From positions 14,306-21,187 of the forward strand of contig DFYN01000098.1 in the NCBI GenBank assembly GCA_002383615.1: a stretch of DNA of 6,882 nt, given 5' to 3'. The translations under genes were made by a program, and so were the position numbers. The stretch comes from Anaerolineaceae bacterium UBA4081 (GTDB taxonomy: Bacteria; Chloroflexota; Anaerolineae; Anaerolineales; Anaerolineaceae). The stretch's first letter is position 1, and each line of letters opens with the position of its first letter. Positions 1 to 5,022 of this stretch are shown in pieces. Below the pieces are notes generated by a model. That model made no database searches. It saw nothing but the letters and a program-made list of their open reading frames with translations, and was not told the DNA's origin.

Positions 1-743
1 CCCTGACGGGCGCGGGCGATGGCATCCTCCATGCGGGTGCCTTCGTGGTCGTCCTGTGGTCCGCCGGCAGCGTAACCATGGAAGGGCAAGCCCAGGTCTG
101 GTGAGGCGTAATGCCCCCCAATGACTTTGCCGCTCTGGCGGGTGACCGCCATTTCGGCGTGGACTTTGTCGTCGCCGTTATAGACACCCGGAAAGTTCAT
201 CATTTCGCCCAGACCGATGATGCCCGGCCAGGTCATAGCTTCTGCCACTTCTGCTGGTCCAATGACAGCGCCAGGTGTTTCCAATCCGGGGGCGGAGGGT
301 ACGCAGGAGGGCATTTGGATGAAGACATGAATGGGCATTTGCCCGGCTTCATCCACCATGAGTCGCACACCACGCAAGCCAAACACGTTGGCAATCTCGT
401 GCGGGTCGGCAAACATGCCGGTAGTGCCGTGTGGGATGACCGCGCGCACAAACTCCGTGACGGTCAGCATACCTGATTCAACGTGCATGTGGGCATCCAG
501 CAGACCCGGGACGAGGAAATGCCCGGCAGCGTCGATGACTTCTGTGTCGGCTCCGATGCAATGGCTGGCATCCGGACCGACAAAAGCAATGCGCTCAGAT
601 TTGACGGCAATATCGGTGTTCGGGATGATCTCTCCTGTTTGCACCGCCACCCACTTGCCGTTGCGGATGACCAGGTCAGCGGGTGTGCGCCCCATGGCGC
701 AATCCACCAGTTCACGTGTATCGATTTCACTTATGCTTTTCAT
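1..743 (-). CDS. ade: Adenine deaminase (partial, C-terminal part beyond left edge)
   Basis: Catalyses adenine + water to hypoxanthine + ammonia in the cytoplasm, for purine salvage or nitrogen recovery. The frame is open from ATG 743-741 to the window edge and gives 247 residues, under half of the roughly 550-600 usual for the family. Seen motifs: metal-binding DAHMHVESGM at residues 83-92 (H85, H87, E89), HGTTGMFADPHEIANVFG near 105-122, MPSCVPSAPG near 144-153, GLGEMMN at 177-183 (E180, the likely metal-bridging Glu), GH at 210-211 and DDHEGTRMEDA from 231. This set and order is typical of AdeC-type adenine deaminases, which use a binuclear metal centre. An AGAGGG stretch lies 3 nt before the ATG, and the ATG overlaps the stop of the upstream small gene (ATGA), suggesting translational coupling. 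GC content is clearly higher than in the three genes upstream. Family assignment is confident; the substrate could still be a related aminopurine. Confidence -1.
   Translation of the reverse strand, partial: MKSISEIDTRELVDCAMGRTPADLVIRNGKWVAVQTGEIIPNTDIAVKSERIAFVGPDASHCIGADTEVIDAAGHFLVPGLLDAHMHVESGMLTVTEFVRAVIPHGTTGMFADPHEIANVFGLRGVRLMVDEAGQMPIHVFIQMPSCVPSAPGLETPGAVIGPAEVAEAMTWPGIIGLGEMMNFPGVYNGDDKVHAEMAVTRQSGKVIGGHYASPDLGLPFHGYAAGGPQDDHEGTRMEDAIARARQ
737..742. repeat. Left copy of 6-bp direct repeat bracketing the R-M block
   Basis: TTTTCA here matches TTTTCA at 3423-3428 in the same orientation. The two copies lie at the junctions of the AT-rich block with the adenine deaminase and the 8-oxoguanine deaminase. 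They could be a target-site duplication or recombination footprint. Six bases is short, so coincidence cannot be excluded. Confidence -1.
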
Positions 744-1150
744 TTACCCTCTGAAGTCGATGTCATATACCATTCAGAATCTGAAACTTCAAGCAAATAG
801 ATTGCGCAATCCAGAATCATATCTTCAGGATACTCTTTATAGAATCTAAGTATTTCGTATCGGTTATCGTCATAAGCTAAAAGGACAAAAATTTTTGAAG
901 TTGATTCGTACGTTATCCGGTAGCTGTAACTATATAAGTTACATCTTAACTCCATTCCATTTGGTCTTTTTTGGAGCTGACATAAGCACTCCATCATTGA
1001 ATTTGTAGAGAAAGGTTTCTCTTTAATAATTTCAGTATTCAAAATAAGAGCGCAATCTGAATTAATTCGGTCGAGTTCATCCATTAACGGATTACAGAAA
1101 GCGCATTGGGGAACATCACTAATTAAGAATTGATTGTTCATAAAGCACAT
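740..1150 (-). CDS. Uncharacterised cysteine-rich 136-residue protein
   Basis: I do not recognise this protein. It is 136 residues with eight cysteines (2, 16, 19, 33, 55, 57, 70, 115), including a CxxC at 16-19 and CxC at 55-57. The second half is rich in aromatic and acidic residues (around 72-110) and looks like alternating strands. There is no signal peptide or membrane segment. It is AT-rich like the two R-M genes, begins 63 nt after the endonuclease stop, and its TGA overlaps the adenine deaminase ATG. It therefore seems to belong to the R-M cassette by composition but is coupled to the purine gene. The start is uncertain: ATG 1150 and ATG 1141 are both in frame, and neither has a clear Shine-Dalgarno. 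A metal-binding accessory protein is conceivable from the cysteines, but that is a guess. Open frame length and the junction support it being real; no homology is known to me. Confidence -1.
   Translation of the reverse strand: MCFMNNQFLISDVPQCAFCNPLMDELDRINSDCALILNTEIIKEKPFSTNSMMECLCQLQKRPNGMELRCNLYSYSYRITYESTSKIFVLLAYDDNRYEILRFYKEYPEDMILDCAIYLLEVSDSEWYMTSTSEGK
764..792 (-). promoter_or_regulatory. Candidate extended -10 promoter for adenine deaminase
   Basis: On the minus strand, TTGAAG (792-787) and TATATG (769-764) are separated by exactly 17 nt, and the -10 is preceded by TGG, an extended -10 (TGn) element. Each hexamer matches 4 of 6 positions. The predicted start site near 757 leaves a leader of about 14 nt holding the AGAGGG ribosome-binding stretch. 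The promoter lies inside the 3' end of the 136-residue gene. A perfect 13-bp palindrome fills most of its spacer. AT-rich background keeps this tentative. Confidence -1.
773..785. promoter_or_regulatory. 13-bp perfect palindrome, possible operator
   Basis: TTCAGAATCTGAA is a perfect inverted repeat of 6+6 around one base, lying within the spacer of the candidate adenine deaminase promoter. A dimeric repressor bound here would block polymerase. Arms of this length occur by chance about once or twice in a window this size, so its position matters more than its existence. The codons it overlaps are at the end of the small gene. Confidence -1.
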
Positions 1151-1176
1151 TTTTTCACGAAATACTGGGTTGAATT

Positions 1177-1204
1177 AACATATTTTGGTAAGTCGATATT
1201 CCAA
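1177..1204 (-). promoter_or_regulatory. Weak candidate promoter before the 136-residue gene
   Basis: In the 63-nt gap after the endonuclease gene, minus-strand TTGGAA (1204-1199) and TATGTT (1182-1177) are separated by 16 nt, each matching 4 of 6 consensus positions. The surrounding sequence is AT-rich, so chance matches are likely. If real, it would let the small gene and adenine deaminase be expressed apart from the R-M genes. Confidence -1.
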
Positions 1205-1213
1205 TCTCTCAAT

Positions 1214-1990
1214 TTAAAGCTGTGAAAAACGAGAATCAATTTCAGGTCTCAATGTCATCCCGACTTTTTCAAATAAATCAAGTAACTCTAAATATGTTCC
1301 ATTTCCACCAAGGAAATCCCAAAATTCATCTGCCACTAGCACCTCTTTCTTCAAGTCATATAATCCCTGTAATGTCCATCGTTGATAAGGTGCTGGCTCA
1401 TAAGGATTGTATGGAATTGCAATTAGTGTATGAATATCAGACGGTGAGGCAACAGTACCTCTCAAAGCAATCCATTCTAATAAATTCCTTTTATACTGCT
1501 TAAAGTCACCAATGTTAGGTTTTGCAGTTTTTATATCAAAGTAATATTCAGCCCCATCATTACTTTCAACGAACAAGTCAACTCTTGTTGGTTTCTTTGT
1601 GACCAATGGTGGATTTGAAGAGACTTCAAATATCAACTTAATTTCTTGGTCTTTATTGGGTTTGGTTGATGCTGTTTCTAACTCGTTTAATATCCTTTGA
1701 ATAACAATAAGTGATTGCTCACTAATCTGTTGACCTAAACCTGAATACTGATGTTCTACTCTTCTAAAATTTGGCCGGGCAATAACTGCCCCTATCTGCT
1801 CAAAAATGGATGTGCCAAGAGAAGTGTTAATCGATTGGACAAATGAAAAAACCGCCATTCTATCTTTTCCCAACAACCTGGTGTGAAATGGCATGTTTTG
1901 CGTTTCGGGATCGTATCTTGATAGTTTCTCTCGTAGTTTCGATAAAAGTAGTAAAGATATTTCATTTACTTGATTAGAGGATAGCGTCAT
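1214..1990 (-). CDS. TdeIII/MjaII-family type II restriction endonuclease
   Basis: A 258-residue endonuclease predicted to cleave unmodified double-stranded DNA, probably at GGNCC, the specificity I recall for TdeIII and MjaII. A PD-(D/E)xK-type core is visible: D138 in TRVDLF, then 13 residues on, YYFDIKTAKPN with D152-I-K154. Family-like blocks follow: FKQYKRNLLEW (163-173), NPYEPAPYQRWT (195-206) and EFWDFLGGNGTYLELL (222-237), with a C-terminal LRPEID. Length fits the family and the frame is intact. The start ATG lies 2 nt after the methyltransferase stop, with an AAGG about 10 nt upstream, inside the methyltransferase's last codons. This order lets modification be translated before restriction. 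Composition is much more AT-rich than the flanking deaminases, consistent with acquisition by transfer. Family call is confident; exact recognition site is inferred. Confidence -1.
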   Translation of the reverse strand: MTLSSNQVNEISLLLLSKLREKLSRYDPETQNMPFHTRLLGKDRMAVFSFVQSINTSLGTSIFEQIGAVIARPNFRRVEHQYSGLGQQISEQSLIVIQRILNELETASTKPNKDQEIKLIFEVSSNPPLVTKKPTRVDLFVESNDGAEYYFDIKTAKPNIGDFKQYKRNLLEWIALRGTVASPSDIHTLIAIPYNPYEPAPYQRWTLQGLYDLKKEVLVADEFWDFLGGNGTYLELLDLFEKVGMTLRPEIDSRFSQL

Positions 1991-1992
1991 AA

Positions 1993-3423
1993 TTAAGTGA
2001 CCTTTTCCATCATAAAAATTGTTTCTTGATAAGGTGAGTCGCCTTGTTCAGTCCGCTTTGTGACTGCTCGTTGGAACCGCTCTTTAATAATCAATCCAGA
2101 TTCTTCTGCAATATGGGGATATAAATCATACTTATCATTTGCCACAATGAATACTAAACCTGCTGGTTTTAAGAACTTCATAGTGTTCTTAAGTACTTCA
2201 ATTATTCCCTCAGAATAGCTTTGTTGGGCAGATCTTGACTTACCTTTCTTTTTAGGACCAATTTCTAATGAGTCTTCTCTGGTAAATCCAAATAATTCAT
2301 AAGCATAGGTGTGTTGGTCGTGGTAATCAATTTGCCCAACATAAGGTGGTGAAGTGAAAATTCCGTCAAGGAGCCGTCCGTTTAATGGCGGTAGACTAAG
2401 GTAATATGTGAGGTCAATTGTCCTCGAATCCCCTTGTATTACTTGCATGGTTTTTTCTTTACGTAAACCATCAAATTGCGTAATGCGTCTTATAGTATCC
2501 TTGCTATATTGGTGGATTTTTGAGATGCAATTATCAATTGGGATGCAATTTCGGTTGTGTTTTTTACACCAGTATTTAACTCCAACAGGTAAGGGCACCT
2601 TTGGAGTTGCTAAGTCATAATGTGGAATGAGGCGTGACGATCGAACGGCACGTGAAAGAAGCACTTGCAGAAGTTCTTGATTCTGGTACAGTGGAATTAA
2701 TCGTTTGTAATACAACATCTCTAACAAGGCATTTGGCGCGAACCATTGTCTCAAGTAATCACTGTTACATTCTTTAAGCAAACTTGATTTGAGTTCATCC
2801 ATCCGCTCCTCAGGAAACAGAGAGAGATTTACTTGGGTTGATTTATTTAAATATTTTGAAAAAGTAGAGACTCTTTGCTCAATTTCCAATACTTCCCTAG
2901 TTACTAATGGCAAGTCGTATTTTGTGGATTTGACACGCGATATCAAACAATTGAACTCAGATACGTCTATTCCTATTGTATGAATCCCTAATTCGTTACC
3001 TTGAATCAATGTTGTACCAGAACCCATGAATGGGTCAAGAATTAATGAATCTTCAGCAAAGTACCTTATTAGGAACCATTCAACAAGCTGAGGTATAAAC
3101 TTCCCCAAGTACGGATGGAGGCGGTGGACATGTTTAGTTCGCTCAGTTTCAGAAAGGTCATAAAAGCCAAGTTCAATATTTAATCCAGGAGAGTAATGTT
3201 TTTCGTCCCCGCGGGACATGAGCTGCAAAAAAGCGCGAAGTTCAGATAGTGAGATTCTGAGCTCACCATTTTTTGCCACAGCAATTCTTGTCCCTTCAAG
3301 GTTGTATTTTGATATTCTACCGCGTTGAATGTAATCACGAATGTTGTCTACGGATTTTCCGACTATTCTTGCTGCGTCTTCAATCGTAGTTAATTCAAGA
3401 TTATCAAGATCTAATAGTGTCAT
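1993..3423 (-). CDS. DNA methyltransferase (N4-cytosine type) with N-terminal helix-turn-helix
   Basis: Cognate modification enzyme of the R-M pair, transferring a methyl group from S-adenosylmethionine to DNA. Numbering from ATG 3423 (476 residues): residues about 10-68 look like an excisionase/MerR-like helix-turn-helix (TIEDAARIVGKSVDNIRDYI, then an LSELRAFLQ tail). HPYLGKF at 103-109 resembles motif X. DPFMGSGTT at 130-138 is the SAM-binding motif I, and TSPPY at 357-361 is catalytic motif IV, with VGQIDYHDQHTYAYELFG after it. Motif I before motif IV with about 220 residues between implies target recognition in the middle, an alpha-like order. S-P-P-Y favours N4-cytosine methylation over N6-adenine, which fits a C-containing site. 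ATG 3423 is chosen because AGG lies 8 nt upstream; the alternative GTG 3429, sharing a base with the preceding TAG, would be only 2 nt from it. Frame intact, AT-rich, 2 nt before the endonuclease. Confidence -1.
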   Translation of the reverse strand: MTLLDLDNLELTTIEDAARIVGKSVDNIRDYIQRGRISKYNLEGTRIAVAKNGELRISLSELRAFLQLMSRGDEKHYSPGLNIELGFYDLSETERTKHVHRLHPYLGKFIPQLVEWFLIRYFAEDSLILDPFMGSGTTLIQGNELGIHTIGIDVSEFNCLISRVKSTKYDLPLVTREVLEIEQRVSTFSKYLNKSTQVNLSLFPEERMDELKSSLLKECNSDYLRQWFAPNALLEMLYYKRLIPLYQNQELLQVLLSRAVRSSRLIPHYDLATPKVPLPVGVKYWCKKHNRNCIPIDNCISKIHQYSKDTIRRITQFDGLRKEKTMQVIQGDSRTIDLTYYLSLPPLNGRLLDGIFTSPPYVGQIDYHDQHTYAYELFGFTREDSLEIGPKKKGKSRSAQQSYSEGIIEVLKNTMKFLKPAGLVFIVANDKYDLYPHIAEESGLIIKERFQRAVTKRTEQGDSPYQETIFMMEKVT

Positions 3424-3428
3424 TTTCA
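3423..3428. repeat. Right copy of 6-bp direct repeat bracketing the R-M block
   Basis: TTTTCA matches the copy at 737-742. On the coding strand it reads TGAAAA, immediately after the TA of the preceding deaminase's TAG stop plus its shared G. See the left copy for the interpretation and its weakness. Confidence -1.
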
Positions 3429-4811
3429 CTACCTATTCATCAGCCGTTTAGCGGCTTTATTGTGTTTTTCCACGTGACTTGGCACATCCAGGGTCAACAG
3501 TTCGCCTTTACGGATGATGATGCGACCGCCAACAATATTATATGAAACCCGGGTTGGAGCGCAGAAGACAACTGCCGCCACCGGGTCATGCAGCGCACCA
3601 GCGTAATCCAATTGGTTCAGGTCAAACGACACAAAATCAGCGCACTTTCCTACTTCCAGAGAACCCAAATCCTTGCGCCCCAGCACTGCAGCGCCGCCAC
3701 GGGTTGCCAGCTCCAGCGCCTGGCGGGCGGTGAAAATTTCTGGTCCGGCGCCGGAGAGGGATGCGCCTTCAATACCAGCACGCAGCCTTGCCAGCAGCAT
3801 TGCCTGGCGGGCTTCTGCCAGCATATGAGATGAATCGTTGGAGGCAGAGCCATCTACGCCAAGACCAACCTTCACGCCAGCAGCCAGGAATTCGCGAACT
3901 GGCGCGATACCGGATGCCAGGCGCATATTTGAGGAGGGGCAGTGCGCAACACCGCAACCGGTCCTGGCATAGAGTTGAACCTCATCCTTGTTGACCCAGA
4001 CAGAATGAGCGAACCAGACATCCTCGCCAATCCAATCCACCGCTTGCATGTAATCCACTGGTCGATAACCAACTGTTTCCAGGCAAAATTGTTCTTCATC
4101 TTGCGTTTCCGCCAGGTGGGTGTGCAGGTGCACACCGTACTTGCGCGCCAGTTTGGCAGATTCGCGCATCAGTTCGCTCGTTACGCTGAATGGCGAGCAG
4201 GGCGCCAGGACAATTTGCACCATTGCGCCGGGCTTGGGGTCATGGTATTTCAAGATAAGTCGTTCTGAATCAGCCAGGATTTTCTCTTCGCTATCCACCA
4301 CACTATCAGGGGGCAGTCCGCCCTTACTTTCGCCCAGGCTCATTGAGCCGCGTGAGGCGTGAATGCGCAGTCCCATGGATTGCGCCGCCTCGATTTCGTC
4401 ATCCAATCGTGAGCCATTGGGGAACAGGTAGAGGTGGTCTGAGGCGGTAGTGCAGCCCGAGAGCGCCAGTTCTGCCAGTGCGGTTTGGGTGGAGGTGTAG
4501 ATATCTTCGGGGGTCAGGCGTGCCCAAATGGGATAAAGCGTTTTTAGCCAGTTGAACAGGTTGGCATTCTGCGCAGCCGGAACCGCCCGGGTAAGGGTCT
4601 GGTAGAAGTGGTGGTGGGTGTTGATGAATCCCGGCAGGATGAGTTGCCCGCTCAGGTCAAGGATTTCATCCGCCTCAATGGGCAAGTCGGAAGAGGAACC
4701 AACTTGCTCAATAAAGCCGTCACGAATGAAAAGACCACCATTGGGGATTTCCCGACGGCGGTCGTCCATGGTTACGAGTAAAGTAGCATTTCGAACTAAG
4801 AGAGTGGTCAT
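3429..4811 (-). CDS. 8-oxoguanine deaminase (amidohydrolase superfamily)
   Basis: Hydrolyses 8-oxoguanine to urate and ammonia in the cytoplasm. The same family is often labelled hydroxydechloroatrazine ethylaminohydrolase or generic amidohydrolase. Numbering from ATG 4811 (460 residues, the family's usual size): HHH at 66-68 in NTHHHFYQ (metal HxH), RGSMSLGESKGGLPP near 154-168, HLHTHLAE at 228-235, FAHSVW with H269, CPSSNMRLASG from 291, and GVDGSASND with metal ligand D320. Together these indicate the mononuclear-metal deaminase group close to TrzN, SsnA and 8-oxoguanine deaminase. An in-frame ATG at 4841 would add ten residues, but it sits 1 nt after a hairpin, and the family usually begins close to the TLLVRNATLLVTMD stretch. 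Neither start has a strong Shine-Dalgarno. A dedicated promoter precedes it. The TAG stop lies 5 nt from the methyltransferase ATG. GC-rich, unlike the next three genes. Confidence -1.
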   Translation of the reverse strand: MTTLLVRNATLLVTMDDRRREIPNGGLFIRDGFIEQVGSSSDLPIEADEILDLSGQLILPGFINTHHHFYQTLTRAVPAAQNANLFNWLKTLYPIWARLTPEDIYTSTQTALAELALSGCTTASDHLYLFPNGSRLDDEIEAAQSMGLRIHASRGSMSLGESKGGLPPDSVVDSEEKILADSERLILKYHDPKPGAMVQIVLAPCSPFSVTSELMRESAKLARKYGVHLHTHLAETQDEEQFCLETVGYRPVDYMQAVDWIGEDVWFAHSVWVNKDEVQLYARTGCGVAHCPSSNMRLASGIAPVREFLAAGVKVGLGVDGSASNDSSHMLAEARQAMLLARLRAGIEGASLSGAGPEIFTARQALELATRGGAAVLGRKDLGSLEVGKCADFVSFDLNQLDYAGALHDPVAAVVFCAPTRVSYNIVGGRIIIRKGELLTLDVPSHVEKHNKAAKRLMNR

Positions 4812-4842
4812 GGCTCTATACCGGAAAGGTGGGGTTGTCATA

Positions 4843-4860
4843 CAGCCAGACAGCTGACTG
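4843..4860 (-). other. 5'-leader hairpin
   Basis: The minus-strand transcript reads CAGUCAG-CUGU-CUGGCUG, a seven-pair stem (one G-U) closed by a 4-nt loop. It begins about 2-3 nt after the predicted start site and ends 1 nt before ATG 4841. A stem at the very 5' end can protect mRNA from decay. It would leave no room for a ribosome site at 4841, which supports initiation at ATG 4811. Confidence -1.
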
Positions 4861-4868
4861 ATATGGAC

Positions 4869-4897
4869 AGTGTAGCCAATTCCCGATAAAAAGTCAA
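4869..4897 (-). promoter_or_regulatory. Sigma70-type promoter of the 8-oxoguanine deaminase gene
   Basis: Minus-strand TTGACT (4897-4892, 5 of 6) and TACACT (4874-4869, 4 of 6) are separated by exactly 17 nt. Transcription would start near 4862, leaving a leader of about 50 nt to ATG 4811. This is the best promoter match in the window and probably drives the deaminase and, by read-through, the R-M genes and adenine deaminase downstream. The spacer before it suggests the transporter is a separate unit. Confidence -1.
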
Positions 4898-4908
4898 TTG
4901 TCAGACAA
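4898..4908. promoter_or_regulatory. Operator-like palindrome abutting the -35 box
   Basis: TTGTCAGACAA is a perfect 5+5 inverted repeat around one base, directly touching the -35 hexamer. Its T-T-G-T-C/G-A-C-A-A form resembles operators of FadR-type GntR regulators, which would suit a purine-responsive gene. No regulator gene is in the window, and short palindromes of this size arise often by chance. Confidence -1.
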
Positions 4909-4973
4909 CATCAATTTCCTTGCGAATCTGCAAATTCCGGTGACGTTCAGCATGTGGGCAGTTGCTCCCTTTA

Positions 4974-5022
4974 CCTTATCAGCCTGATTACCGGAGAATT
5001 GTGCAACCTAAACCTGATAAGG
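4974..5022 (-). repeat. Inverted repeat spanning the transporter stop codon
   Basis: Nine-base arms CCTTATCAG at 4974-4982 and CTGATAAGG at 5014-5022 are perfectly complementary across 31 nt. On the transcript the first arm covers the last sense codons of the transporter. No U-tract follows, so it is not a classical intrinsic terminator; mRNA 3'-end stabilisation or factor-dependent ending are possibilities. The inner arm is also part of a near-palindrome at 4977-4991 (one mismatch). Confidence -1.

Noticed and set aside
464..730. Minus-strand frame starting at GTG 730
   Set aside because: It is out of frame with the adenine deaminase motifs, which run in the frame from ATG 743 to the edge.
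331..849. Plus-strand open frame of 172 codons, and a 121-codon one at 111-476
   Set aside because: They are antisense to the well-supported adenine deaminase frame and encode low-complexity, composition-driven sequence with no recognisable motif.
3427..3429. GTG 3429 as the methyltransferase start
   Set aside because: Its only Shine-Dalgarno-like AGG would be 2 nt away; ATG 3423 has the same AGG at 8 nt. Not excluded, but less likely.
3442..3456. AGCCGTTTAGCGGCT hairpin followed by T-rich sequence, resembling a plus-strand terminator
   Set aside because: It lies inside the last codons of the minus-strand deaminase and there is no plus-strand gene for it to end; on the coding strand no U-tract follows.
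3492..3497. TTGACC as a -35 box for the R-M genes
   Set aside because: No -10-like hexamer is found at the proper spacing downstream (CGTGGA at 17 nt), and the sequence is ordinary coding DNA of the deaminase.
4842..5007. Riboswitch in the spacer before the 8-oxoguanine deaminase gene
   Set aside because: The predicted transcript leader is only about 50 nt with one simple hairpin, too short and lacking purine-riboswitch features.
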